Below, one piece after another: positions 1 to 9,388 of a stretch of DNA of 64,000 nt. The stretch comes from Collinsella aerofaciens (GTDB lineage Bacteria; Actinomycetota; Coriobacteriia; Coriobacteriales; Coriobacteriaceae), in NCBI RefSeq assembly GCF_028209625.1, contig NZ_JAQLDU010000002.1, positions 113,842 to 177,841 on the forward strand, given 5' to 3'. How positions within the stretch are numbered: the first letter of the stretch is position 1; each line of letters opens with the position of its first letter. The notes beneath the pieces were generated by a model that saw nothing but the letters and a program-made list of their open reading frames with translations, was not told where the DNA came from and did not search any database. Made by a program: the position numbers and the translations under genes.

Positions 1-1190
1 GCCAGCGCGTACTCGGTTTTGGACAGCGGACTCAACGCCATCGCACCCAGCTCGAGCGCCGTGTCCTCCAGCATGAGGCCCAGCGTGCGAGAGCGCAGGC
101 GCTCGGCGTCGCCCGCCGACACATCGCGGTCGAGCACGCGCGCGGCATCCGGCGCATCGCGCTCAACCGTGCGAATATGCAGGCGCTCGGCAATGGCGCG
201 AACGGCGGCACAGCGAGCAGCCTCGGCCTCCTCCTGCGCCGGCGTAAAGATGCGGTTGCGCCCCAGCACCAGGCCAATCACGTTACGTGGGCCCAGAGCG
301 TCGACGGCCAGCGCCGCCAGCAGGGACGACGGCAAGTCGCCCTCGAGTGCCACCACGGCGCGCGACGCACCGTGGGCCCGGGCGTTGTCGCGCACGGCGA
401 GCACCAGCGCCTGCCACAGCCACTCCTCGGAACGGAACTCGGGCAGTTCGTGATCTTCCAGGGCATCGAGCATCACGCCGCGCTGAATCTCCTGAACCAG
501 CAGGCTCTCCTCAAAACACGGCGCTTGGGCCACCACGCGACCGCAGTCGTCGAGCACAAACGAACCGCCGGTATACACCGACTCGTCATAGGCACCGACC
601 GGCGCCATACAGGCAAACCACACGCTGCGCTTGGATGCGATCTTGCGGTAGGCGCCGCTGCGAACGGCGGCAATGGCGGCAGTCTCGCGGTCGGTCATGT
701 CAAACGCATTGAATTGGAAATACGCAATGAGGTCAACACCGGTCGGCAACATCTCGAGTTCGCGGTCCAAGTCAAAAATCACGGCGATGCGCACGCCGTC
801 CACGTCGAACACCGGCGGCGCCCAACGCGTGTCGTTGTTCTCGCCACGCTGCAGGGCAATGCTCGAACGCGCCGGCACCACATGACCGTCCTTGAGCATC
901 ATGTAGTCGAGCAGCGGCTGACCCTCAAACGAAACCGCCGCGGGCACGATGCAGATCATGTCAAGCTCCTGGATGCGCTCGGCGATACCAGTCAAGCCGG
1001 CAAGCATGTCGTGCTCAAAGTCGGCAGCGCCCACCAGGCCACCGGGCATGGCGCCCATAAAGAGCGGAGCCGGAACGCACAGCACGCGCGCCCCGCGCTC
1101 GTGGGCCAGACGAGCCTGGTCCTCGATGCGGCCGCAAATGCCCTCAATATCACCCAGGCGCATATCGATCTGTGCAAGCGCGAGCTTCAT
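1..1190 (-). CDS. Divergent NAD+ synthase-like protein (nitrilase + PP-loop synthetase), C-terminus beyond window
   Basis: The visible ~396 residues follow the two-domain plan of glutamine-dependent NAD+ synthase (NadE): an N-terminal nitrilase-like domain (about 1-260) and a synthetase domain from about 275. The diagnostic stretch APVGAYDESVYTGGSF (about 196-211) matches the NadE QVGGxDExxFDGGSF segment, and LSPLSKTEYALA (about 386-397) sits where NadE has GNKSExAxGY. Residues known to be essential in the family are not conserved. The glutaminase Cys of ICED is Phe139 (VIFDLD), the PEL glutamate is replaced (VPAPL), and the synthetase SGGxDS loop reads EGDLPSS (about 283-289). It may be a degenerate paralogue or have another role. 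The start at 1190 follows an AAGGG-type ribosome binding site. The gene is cut by the window edge and its C-terminus is not visible. Confidence 0.7.
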   Translation of the reverse strand, partial: MKLALAQIDMRLGDIEGICGRIEDQARLAHERGARVLCVPAPLFMGAMPGGLVGAADFEHDMLAGLTGIAERIQELDMICIVPAAVSFEGQPLLDYMMLKDGHVVPARSSIALQRGENNDTRWAPPVFDVDGVRIAVIFDLDRELEMLPTGVDLIAYFQFNAFDMTDRETAAIAAVRSGAYRKIASKRSVWFACMAPVGAYDESVYTGGSFVLDDCGRVVAQAPCFEESLLVQEIQRGVMLDALEDHELPEFRSEEWLWQALVLAVRDNARAHGASRAVVALEGDLPSSLLAALAVDALGPRNVIGLVLGRNRIFTPAQEEAEAARCAAVRAIAERLHIRTVERDAPDAARVLDRDVSAGDAERLRSRTLGLMLEDTALELGAMALSPLSKTEYAL

Positions 1191-1307
1191 GGCTCAGCCC
1201 TTTCCGTCGTAAACCATCGAAATCGTAGTAAAAGCGCCGGCCGCATGATGCAGTCGGCGCTCGCATGTGCATATGCTAGCTATGATACCCCGAGCGGGGG
1301 CGCGCTC

Positions 1308-1670
1308 CTAGAACGTCGCGGACCACAGCCCGTGCAGGTTGCAGTAGGCATAGACGGTACCGGTCTTGGAACCGCCGGCAAAAAACGTCGCGGGCTTCAT
1401 GCCGGGCTCAAGGTAATGGACCTCTAAGCGGCCCTCGGCCTCAAGGGCGATCCACTCAATATAGTGCTCGGGCAGGCTGGGGTGCTCGACCGAGCCAACG
1501 CGTGCGCGAATCACGTGACCGTCGCGCTCGGTCTCGACAACAGGCACGTGCTTCTCGTGCGCCGCGTCCTCAGTGTTTGCAGTCAGTTCCGTGCAACCGG
1601 CAGGGGTTGCAACGTCGTTGCCAAGGGCGGCAATGAGCTTACCGTCGGGGTCCTTAAAGAATTTCGCCAT
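1308..1670 (-). CDS. Superoxide reductase (desulfoferrodoxin-type, single iron centre)
   Basis: A 120-aa cytoplasmic protein of the neelaredoxin/desulfoferrodoxin family, which reduces superoxide to peroxide with electrons from rubredoxin-like donors and protects anaerobes from air. The iron-site ligands are visible: EKHVP, HPSLPEH and the C-terminal YCNLHGLW (Cys-x2-His). The paired cysteines of the N-terminal desulforedoxin centre are absent, so only the catalytic Fe(His4Cys) centre is expected. The ATG at 1670 is chosen because AAGGAGA lies just upstream and the family similarity begins at MAKFF. A longer upstream reading frame lacks such support. It appears monocistronic, between the NAD-synthase-like gene and the SNF2 helicase gene. 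Confidence 0.85.
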   Translation of the reverse strand: MAKFFKDPDGKLIAALGNDVATPAGCTELTANTEDAAHEKHVPVVETERDGHVIRARVGSVEHPSLPEHYIEWIALEAEGRLEVHYLEPGMKPATFFAGGSKTGTVYAYCNLHGLWSATF

Positions 1671-1835
1671 GATGTTCTCCTTTGCTGACGTGCCAATGTT
1701 CTTGATGGTTCTTATGCCCAAAGGCAGACAAACCATCCACGGCATTGCAAATGAACACATAACGGATCAGGCAAGCGGTCGGGCCAAAATGCGTCGACCG
1801 TCCTGCCCACTCCAGCAGTCCCACCCCGCGCGCGG

Positions 1836-4800
1836 CTAGCGCCCGTCGCCGCCCAGCAGTGCCAGAACATCTTCGCGGGTAAACAGCGCCGACGAGATGC
1901 CGTCGCCGCCGAGCACGCTGTTGACCAGGTCGCGCTTGGACTCCTGCATCTGCATAATGCGTTCCTCGATCGTGCCCTTGGCGATGAGCTTGTACACGGT
2001 CACGGTATGTTGCTGGCCAATACGATGCGCGCGGTCGGTCGCTTGGTCCTGCGCCGCCACGTTCCACCACGGGTCGTAGTGAATGACCACGTCGGCCGCC
2101 GTCAGGTTGAGGCCCACGCCGCCCGCCTTGAGCGAAATCAAAAAGACCGGAACCTCGCCCGCTTGGAACTGCGCGACCATCTTGGCGCGGCTCTCCTTAG
2201 ACGAAGCGCCCGTGAGCTTAAGGAAGGCGATGTCCTCCTTGGCCAAGCGCTTGCCGATGATATCGAGCATGCCCGTAAACTGGCTGAACAACAGGATGCG
2301 ATGCCCGCCGTCGAGTGCGCCGTGCACGAGCTCCATGCACGTATCGAGCTTGGCGCTCCCCGCCTTGTAATCCTCGTAGTGTAGACGCGGGTCGCAGCAG
2401 ATCTGGCGCAGCTTGGTGAGCTCGGCGAGCACTTTGAGCTTGTCTTTTTTAAACTCGGATGCCTCGCGGTGCTGCACCTGCTGGGCGATGCGGTCCTGGT
2501 TGGCCAGGTAGAGCTTGCGCTGCTCGCCGGTGAGCTGTGCCATGACGGTGTCTTCGATCTTCTCGGGCAGGTCGGCCACCACGTCTTCCTTAACACGGCG
2601 CAGCACAAACGGCGACACGAGCGCCTGCAGGCGAGCGGCGCTATCGCCCTCGGCATGCTCGACGGGGCTCTCAAAGCGCTTGGCAAACGACTCGCGCGTC
2701 CCCAAAAGGCCCGGCATCAAAAAGTCGAAGATGCTCCAGAGCTCGGACAGGCGGTTTTCGATGGGCGTGCCCGTCAGGGCAAAGCGCACGCCGGCAGGCA
2801 GGCGCTTGGCGGCGCGCGCCACCTGCGTGAGCGGATTTTTAATGTACTGTGCCTCATCGAGCACCACGCGGGCAAAATCCCGCTCGACGTACTCGTCGAT
2901 ATCGCGCCGCATAAGGTCATACGACGTCACGACCACGCTATGCTCGGCCACGCCGGCGATCTGCACGCGGCGTTGAGCCTTGGCGCCCACAATGGCGCAC
3001 ACATCGAGCGACGGGGCAAAGCGCTCCAGCTCGGCAGTCCAGTTGTACACGAGTGAGGCCGGGCATACCACGAGCGTGGGCTTGGTGTCCCCCGCCTCCA
3101 CGCGCGCCAGAATATGCGCAATCATCTGGAGCGTTTTGCCCAGGCCCATGTCGTCGGCCAAGATGCCGCCAAGGCCCAGGTGTTCGAGCGAGCCGAGCCA
3201 CTGGTATCCGTCGACCTGGTAGCCGCGCATCGTTGCCTTGAGCGATGCCGGCACCGTAAAGTCCATCTTGCCGAGCGTGTCCAGGCGCTCGACGGTACGG
3301 CGGAACGCAGCGTCGCGATCGGCCTCGAGCGCCGGCGTGCGTGCGAGCATGCTGTCGACGAACAGGGTGCTCGACGCGGGAAGCGACACGCCGTCGAGCA
3401 GGTCGACGGCATCGACACCCAGGTCCTCGGCAAGGCCAAACGCGGCGCGCGCCCCCTCGTCCAGGCGAATGATGTCGCCGGACGTAAGGCGCGCAAACGT
3501 TTGATGGCGCTTGTACGAATCGAGATAGACGGCAAGGTCCGCGGCCGAAAGCCCGCTCGCGCCCAGCTCGACATCGAGCAGATTGCTCTTAACGGTCGCA
3601 CGAACCGAGAGCTTGGGCGCGGGGCGGACCGAGATCTGGCGCAGACGGTCGCTGAGCATGATCTCACCCAGTTCGGACAGGGCAGACAGGCCCTCGGTCA
3701 GCAGGCAGAACAAGCGGGCGTCATCGCGCTCCTCAAACGCCAGACCGCGCTCGTAGAAATCGAAGTACAGGGCCGCCGTGTCCATAACGCGAAACTCCGC
3801 CACCTCGTCGCGGGGCGGCACACCGGGGCGCTGCTCTTCGAAGGGGCTGCCCGGAGCGCCCAGGCTAAAGAGATCCGCCGACCAATCGCCGTAGGTAACC
3901 GTAATTTTGCAGGTCACGAGCCCATCGTCGACACCGATCGCCATAGCAAAGCTCGGCTCGGGTGCCACGGTATCGAGCGCGGCGGGCGCGGTGAGGTCGG
4001 TGTAGTCGCGCAAAATGGGCAGCGCCATACGGCAGAACTCACCCACCTGCTCGGCGGCAATATGGGCGGGCGTGCGGCACGGCAGCAAGCGCGACAAAAA
4101 AGGTGCGGCATGCTGAGCAAATGCAGCGTCGGTACGGCGCGCGCGGCGCGTGTCAACCAAGTAGGCGGCATCGCCCGACGCAAAGCAGTACACATCGGCG
4201 GGCAGGCGCAGGTCATAGCTACCACCAGCCGCCGGCGCGATTTTGGCGGCAAGCAGCGGTGGGCGCTTAGCGGATGCCTCGTCCTCCCCTTGCGGAGACA
4301 GCTCAACCGCCACGTCGTAGGTGCGATGCGTCGTCATCCCCCGCGACCAGGCGGGCTCAAAGGAGATGGTCTGGCCGCGCAGCAGGTCCAGCACATATAC
4401 GATGCTATGCTCGGACAGCGGCAACTGACGCTCGGCAACAAAACCACTGCGGGCAAAGTCGTACGACGCCGAACGCGAGCTTGTGATGTCATCGAGATAG
4501 GCAACTGTCGTCGCAACAAGGTTGAGCAGCTTTGCCGATGTTTCGTCAAAGGCCTCAGGTGAATGGACAAACGTGAGCTTCTTGCCATAGGAGAACGTGC
4601 CGCCGCGCACGTAGGCATCGGCCATGCCGTCGATGTCCTTGACCACGTAGGAGACCGATCCACAGCGAATGCGGAACTCGAGCGCCCAGCTAAAGCGGTC
4701 AGCGAACAGCGGATTGTAGTACGGCACCAACGAGGGCTCCAACGCCGCTTTGGGGGCGTCGGGATCAACGGCACCGGCAAGCTTGCGGCGCATGCTCGCC

Positions 4801-5300
4801 AGCTCATCCATGCGCGCGTCCGAAAGATCGGAAAGCGCCGCCACAAGGCTCGGGCTCGTGGGGACGGGCGCCGGGAAGGGAAAGTTGGGGTTGACGGCCG
4901 GCGCTTTGGGCGCGGTGCGCGCGGGCTGTTTCGGCTGCGCCGTAAACGTGCGGACCGGCGTGCGCAGGCCCTCGACGGGCTCGGTGCCGCTTGCGTCCAG
5001 ATACGCCAGCGCCGTGGCGATGGCGTGCTTGCACATGCCGGGATAGCGATAGGCAGCGGGGCAATCGCAGTCGTAGTCGATCACCTCATGCTCGTCCATG
5101 TCGAGCGCCACGCGCGTCTTGTACAGGTCGCCGCGCGAGCCGCGCACTGAGCCCTCGACCGTCACGTTTTTGGAAAAGCGCGAGCCGCTGTCCTCAATCG
5201 ACAGCACGGCGCCGTTGAGCATGAGCGAGCGCCCCTTCATAAAGGTGCCGCTCAGCGCCGCCTCTTTCCGAAACGCCTGCACAAACGTTCCCTGTGCCAT
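1836..5300 (-). CDS. SWIM zinc-finger SNF2-family DNA helicase/ATPase
   Basis: A large protein (1154 aa) of the bacterial SNF2 class (RapA/HepA-like superfamily 2 translocases). The N-terminus carries a SWIM zinc finger (Cys78-x-Cys80, Cys90-x-His92). A long middle region resembles the SNF2-associated domain. The C-terminal half is a two-lobed motor with Walker A LADDMGLGKT (about 712-722), Walker B/DEAQ box LDEAQYIKNP (about 815) and the helicase C-terminal motif TDRAHRIGQ. Such proteins probably remodel DNA- or RNA polymerase-bound complexes; the exact substrate is unknown. The ATG at 5300 has GGAGGA seven bases upstream and is preferred over an in-frame GTG at 5318. Only 28 bases separate it from the dnaE stop upstream. 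Confidence 0.88.
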   Translation of the reverse strand: MAQGTFVQAFRKEAALSGTFMKGRSLMLNGAVLSIEDSGSRFSKNVTVEGSVRGSRGDLYKTRVALDMDEHEVIDYDCDCPAAYRYPGMCKHAIATALAYLDASGTEPVEGLRTPVRTFTAQPKQPARTAPKAPAVNPNFPFPAPVPTSPSLVAALSDLSDARMDELASMRRKLAGAVDPDAPKAALEPSLVPYYNPLFADRFSWALEFRIRCGSVSYVVKDIDGMADAYVRGGTFSYGKKLTFVHSPEAFDETSAKLLNLVATTVAYLDDITSSRSASYDFARSGFVAERQLPLSEHSIVYVLDLLRGQTISFEPAWSRGMTTHRTYDVAVELSPQGEDEASAKRPPLLAAKIAPAAGGSYDLRLPADVYCFASGDAAYLVDTRRARRTDAAFAQHAAPFLSRLLPCRTPAHIAAEQVGEFCRMALPILRDYTDLTAPAALDTVAPEPSFAMAIGVDDGLVTCKITVTYGDWSADLFSLGAPGSPFEEQRPGVPPRDEVAEFRVMDTAALYFDFYERGLAFEERDDARLFCLLTEGLSALSELGEIMLSDRLRQISVRPAPKLSVRATVKSNLLDVELGASGLSAADLAVYLDSYKRHQTFARLTSGDIIRLDEGARAAFGLAEDLGVDAVDLLDGVSLPASSTLFVDSMLARTPALEADRDAAFRRTVERLDTLGKMDFTVPASLKATMRGYQVDGYQWLGSLEHLGLGGILADDMGLGKTLQMIAHILARVEAGDTKPTLVVCPASLVYNWTAELERFAPSLDVCAIVGAKAQRRVQIAGVAEHSVVVTSYDLMRRDIDEYVERDFARVVLDEAQYIKNPLTQVARAAKRLPAGVRFALTGTPIENRLSELWSIFDFLMPGLLGTRESFAKRFESPVEHAEGDSAARLQALVSPFVLRRVKEDVVADLPEKIEDTVMAQLTGEQRKLYLANQDRIAQQVQHREASEFKKDKLKVLAELTKLRQICCDPRLHYEDYKAGSAKLDTCMELVHGALDGGHRILLFSQFTGMLDIIGKRLAKEDIAFLKLTGASSKESRAKMVAQFQAGEVPVFLISLKAGGVGLNLTAADVVIHYDPWWNVAAQDQATDRAHRIGQQHTVTVYKLIAKGTIEERIMQMQESKRDLVNSVLGGDGISSALFTREDVLALLGGDGR

Positions 5301-5328
5301 CACTTCCTCCAATCTCACCCGGGGTAGC

Positions 5329-8300
5329 TTAGATCACCGTCACGCGACCCTGGTTGCCCACGATGGCCTTGGCCTCGGCCAGCAGCGGAATCGAGCGCGC
5401 GTTGACCTTGGCAGGCACCTCGGCGCGCAGCACGCGCCCGTCCACCTGCTCGATAAAGATCTCCACGCGATCGCCGCCCGGGTTGGTGGTGAGCACCGTG
5501 GCCAGGCGCGCCATATTGCCCTGGCTAAAGCGGCTGTTGGGCACCATAACCTCAAACACCTTGGGCTTGTTGTTCTCCTCGTTGAGCTCCAGCGGCACGA
5601 TCTCCTGCGCGATGATCTGGTCGCCGCGGTCCGAGCGCTCGAGCTTGCCCTTAATGCGCACAAACGCATCGGACAGCTGTGCACCGGTCTCGGGATCGAC
5701 CTCGCCGTACAGGTACCCCTCGGCCTCCTTGTAGGTCTTGGGGAACACGACGACGGTGGCCTCGCCTTCCATGTCCTCGAGCTGCACGATGCCCATGGGG
5801 TCGCCGTTTTTGGTCACGCGCTTGGACACGCTCGAGACCATGCCGGCCCACCACAGTGCCTTGCCCTCGGGAATCTCCTGGTTGATGGTACCGCCCGTGG
5901 GGTTTTGCACCTCGTAGCCGGTGTCGATCTGCGAGAACGAAAAGTCGCGCGCTTTGCTGAGTGCATACTCAAACGGACGCAGCGGGTGGTCCGAGACATA
6001 GATGCCCAGAACCTCCTTCTCCTGGCTCAGCTTAAGGTGGCGGTCCCACTCCTGGCCATCCGGATCGGGCACGCTCACCTCAAAGCCCGAGCCCTCAACA
6101 TCACCAAACATGTCGAAGAACGACGTCTGGCCGCTCGCACGATCCTTCTGGCGCTTCACCGCGGCATCGATGATGTTCTCGGGGTTGTTCTTGTCCACAA
6201 AGTGCATCATCTGGCGACGCGGATACCCCGTGGAGTCAAAGGCGCCTGCCTTGATGAGCGATTCGATCACGCGGCGGTTGGCCTGGCTCGAGTCCACGCG
6301 CTCGACAAAGTCGTGCAGCGTCTTAAACGGACCGCCCGCCTCGCGCTCGGCGATAATCGCCTGCGCCACGCCGGTGCCCACGCCGCGGATGCCGGCCAGA
6401 CCAAAGCGCACGCCCTCCTTGGTAGCCGTGAACTCGGTACCGGACTCGTTGACATCTGGCGAAAGCACGGGGATGCCGTCGTGACGGCATGCCGAGACGT
6501 AGTGCACGATCTTGTCGGTCTTGCCCGTGTAGGACGTCAGAACGGCCGCCATGTACTCGTGCGGATAGTGCGCCTTGAGCCACGCCGTCTGCATAACCAG
6601 GATGGCGTAGCCGGCAGAGTGCGACTTGTTAAAGGCGTAAGATGCGAACTCGAGAACATCGTCCCAAATCTTCTGGGCGACCTCGCGCGTGTAGTTGTTC
6701 TTGATGGCGCCGTTCATCCAGTGGTCGTAGGTGGTCTCGTCGGAGCCATCCTCCCAGTGGAGCACCGTCGACGTGAGCAGCTTGATTTTCTTCTTAGCCA
6801 CGGGCTTACGGATACGCGAGTCCGATTCGCCCTTGGAGAAGCCGCACATCTCGACGGAGATGAGCATAACCTGCTCCTGGTAGACCATGGTGCCGTAGGT
6901 TTCGCCCAGGATGTCGTCCAGGCGGTCGTCGTAGGAGACCGCCGGCTCCTTGCCGTTCATACGGTTGATGTAGGACGAAACCATGCCGGCGCCCAGCGGG
7001 CCCGGGCGGTACAGGGCGATCAATGCTACGACGTGCTTGTACTCGGTGGGCTTCATGTTCTTGATCGTGGCCGTCATGCCGGCGGACTCGACCTGGAAGA
7101 CGCCGGCGGTGTGGCCGGAACCCATGAGCTTAAAGATCTCGGGGTCGTCAAAGGGAATCTCTTCCTCTTTGATGTCGATGCCGAAGTTCTTTTTGATGTT
7201 TGCCTTGGCCTTGGAGATAACAGTCAGCGTGCGCAGGCCCAAGAAGTCCATCTTGAGCAGGCCCATGTCGGCAACGGTATGGCCCTCGTACTGGGTAATC
7301 TCGACGCCGCCCTTGGTGTCGAGCTTGGTGGGCACGTGCTCGTTGACGGGGTCGCGGCAGATCAGAACGGCGCACGCGTGCACGCCCTCGCCACGGGTGA
7401 GGCCCTCGATTGAGAGCGCCGTGTCGATGATGCGGCGGGCGTCGTCGTCCTTTTTATATGCCTCGGCAAAATCGGGGTTAAACAGGTCCTCTTTGCCGGG
7501 TTGCTTTTCGAGCACCTGCTTGAGCTTGACCTTGGGGTCGCTCGAGACCATCTTGGACAGACGCTGGCCCATGTAGACCGGGTAGTCCAGGACGCGAGCG
7601 GCGTCGTTGATGGCCTGCTTGGCCTTAATGGTCGAGTAGGTGATGACGTGGGTGACCTTCTCGGGGCCGTAGAGCTGGCGAACGTGCTCCACGACCTCGA
7701 GGCGCCGCTCATCGTCGAAGTCCATATCGATATCGGGCATCTCGGTACGCTGCGGGGACAGGAACCTCTCGAACATCAGGCCGTTCTCGAGCGGGTCGAA
7801 CGCGGTGATGTTCATGGCGTAGGCGACGATGGCGCCGGCGGCCGAGCCACGGCCGGGGCCGACGCCGATGCCGTTGTCCTTGGCCCATTGCACGTACTCG
7901 GCAACGATCAAGAAGTAGGCGGCAAAGCCCTTGTCGCAGATGACCTTGTATTCGTACTCAAAGCGCTCTTTGATATTGACGCCGCCGATCTCGCGCGTGG
8001 CCCAGTCGTCACCATAGTGCTGGCGCAGGCCCTTCTCGCACTCGCGGCGGAACTGGCTCTCGTGCGTCTCGCCGGGGTCGAGCAACGGGAAGCGCGGCAG
8101 GATGATGGAATCCCAGTCCAGCTCAACGTAGCACTTATCGGCGATCTCGAGCGTGTTGTCGCAGGCCTCGGGGCAATACGGGAACATCGCCCGCATCTCC
8201 TCCTCGGTCTTCATGTAAAACTCCGAGCCGGTCATGCGCATGCGGTTGGGGTCGTCGACCTTGGCGTTCATACCAATGCACATGATGACGTCCTGCACGG

Positions 8301-9132
8301 GCGCGTCCTCGCGGCGCAGGTAGTGGAAGTCGTTGGTGGCGATGACCTTGACGCCCACCTGTTTGGCGATGTCGATGAGCGTGCGGTCCATCTGCTCGTC
8401 GGTCAGGCCATTGTCGGTGGTGATGCCGTGTTCCTGGATCTCGATATAAAAGTCGCCAGGTTCGAAGGTATCACGGAAGGTCTCGGCCCACTTGATGGCG
8501 CCCTCCATGTCACCGCGGTCGATGTATTTGGGAATGATGCCCGCGATGCAGGCGCTGGTGCAGATCATGCCCTTGGCGTGGCGGCGTAGGTTGTCGAGCG
8601 TCACGCGCGGCTTGTAGTAAAAGCCCTGCACGGCGGCCTCGGAGACCGTCTGCATCAGGTTGACGTAGCCCTCCTGGTCCTTGGCCAGAAGGATCATGTG
8701 GTAGAGCTCGGGCTTATGGTCGCGAGCAAGGGTCTCGTCCGGCGTAAAGTAAACCTCGCAGCCAAAGATGGGCTTGATGACCAGGGGCGGCTTGAGCTCG
8801 TCGATGTTGCCCTTCTCGTCCCACATGGCCATGTCCTTCACATACTGGGCATGCTCGCGCGGGTTTGCCTCAGGATCGGGCTCCACCAGCTCGTCGCGGC
8901 GGTCCTTTTCCAAGAAGGCCTTGTCGTGGCTCCAGGTTTTGTACTCGGGCGTGTTGTGGTTGACGGCGTCGCAGGCCAGCGCCAGGTCGGGCACGCCATA
9001 CATGTAGCCGTGGTCGGTAATGGCCACGGCGGGCATGCCAAGCTCAACGGCACGGTTAACCATATCCTGGATACGGGTTGCGCCGTCGAGCATGGAGAAA
9101 ACAGTGTGATTGTGCAGATGGACGAATGCCAT
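5329..9132 (-). CDS. dnaE: DNA polymerase III subunit alpha (DnaE)
   Basis: Replicative polymerase catalytic subunit, 1267 aa, against about 1160 for E. coli DnaE. The N-terminal PHP domain starts with HLHNHTVFSMLDG and AITDHGYMYG. The C-family palm shows the catalytic PDIDMDF motif. Fingers, a helix-hairpin-helix region and a C-terminal OB fold (GMVSSVSKRVTKNGDPMG) follow. Part of the extra length is a charged insertion of about 55 residues in the PHP domain (around residues 65-120), between VPDLALACDAV and the usual KPIFGCEVY. No DnaQ-like proofreading domain is present. The start at 9132 lies after a short GGAG. The gene runs with the SNF2 helicase gene, and the intergenic gap upstream (9133-9371) should hold its promoter. 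Confidence 0.95.
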   Translation of the reverse strand: MAFVHLHNHTVFSMLDGATRIQDMVNRAVELGMPAVAITDHGYMYGVPDLALACDAVNHNTPEYKTWSHDKAFLEKDRRDELVEPDPEANPREHAQYVKDMAMWDEKGNIDELKPPLVIKPIFGCEVYFTPDETLARDHKPELYHMILLAKDQEGYVNLMQTVSEAAVQGFYYKPRVTLDNLRRHAKGMICTSACIAGIIPKYIDRGDMEGAIKWAETFRDTFEPGDFYIEIQEHGITTDNGLTDEQMDRTLIDIAKQVGVKVIATNDFHYLRREDAPVQDVIMCIGMNAKVDDPNRMRMTGSEFYMKTEEEMRAMFPYCPEACDNTLEIADKCYVELDWDSIILPRFPLLDPGETHESQFRRECEKGLRQHYGDDWATREIGGVNIKERFEYEYKVICDKGFAAYFLIVAEYVQWAKDNGIGVGPGRGSAAGAIVAYAMNITAFDPLENGLMFERFLSPQRTEMPDIDMDFDDERRLEVVEHVRQLYGPEKVTHVITYSTIKAKQAINDAARVLDYPVYMGQRLSKMVSSDPKVKLKQVLEKQPGKEDLFNPDFAEAYKKDDDARRIIDTALSIEGLTRGEGVHACAVLICRDPVNEHVPTKLDTKGGVEITQYEGHTVADMGLLKMDFLGLRTLTVISKAKANIKKNFGIDIKEEEIPFDDPEIFKLMGSGHTAGVFQVESAGMTATIKNMKPTEYKHVVALIALYRPGPLGAGMVSSYINRMNGKEPAVSYDDRLDDILGETYGTMVYQEQVMLISVEMCGFSKGESDSRIRKPVAKKKIKLLTSTVLHWEDGSDETTYDHWMNGAIKNNYTREVAQKIWDDVLEFASYAFNKSHSAGYAILVMQTAWLKAHYPHEYMAAVLTSYTGKTDKIVHYVSACRHDGIPVLSPDVNESGTEFTATKEGVRFGLAGIRGVGTGVAQAIIAEREAGGPFKTLHDFVERVDSSQANRRVIESLIKAGAFDSTGYPRRQMMHFVDKNNPENIIDAAVKRQKDRASGQTSFFDMFGDVEGSGFEVSVPDPDGQEWDRHLKLSQEKEVLGIYVSDHPLRPFEYALSKARDFSFSQIDTGYEVQNPTGGTINQEIPEGKALWWAGMVSSVSKRVTKNGDPMGIVQLEDMEGEATVVVFPKTYKEAEGYLYGEVDPETGAQLSDAFVRIKGKLERSDRGDQIIAQEIVPLELNEENNKPKVFEVMVPNSRFSQGNMARLATVLTTNPGGDRVEIFIEQVDGRVLRAEVPAKVNARSIPLLAEAKAIVGNQGRVTVI

Positions 9133-9238
9133 GTGATGAGCTCCGATGCGGGTTCGTGTTCTGACTGAACGATTTTACCCCACGGCACGGACAGCACCCG
9201 AACCTAGCCAAACCCACACGGTAGTCTTTTTGGGACCT

Positions 9239-9388
9239 TCAAAAAGGGGAATAAGGGCATCCAGATATATCGAGTATTACTGAAACCCCGGCGATACGCT
9301 GAATGATTTGTGACGAATAGTCATGTCCATCAAGAAGGCTCGACGCTTCGGGCAGCTCGTCAATCGATATATCAATTCTTGGAGACAT
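9239..9388 (-). CDS. Possible 49-residue ORF overlapping the MFS gene 3' end
   Basis: An open frame of 49 codons starts within the last codons of the MFS transporter gene (17-base overlap with its end). AGGA precedes the ATG by a few bases. The product would begin MSPRIDISIDELPEASS and end SGCPYSPF. It has one Cys, is acidic and resembles no family I recognise. An ORF of this length can easily arise by chance in AT-rich DNA, so this is only a candidate. Confidence 0.2.
   Translation of the reverse strand: MSPRIDISIDELPEASSLLDGHDYSSQIIQRIAGVSVILDISGCPYSPF

Noticed and set aside
5098..7413. Long plus-strand open frame antisense to dnaE
   Set aside because: Antisense open frames are common in GC-rich genes; the minus-strand frame is clearly DnaE.
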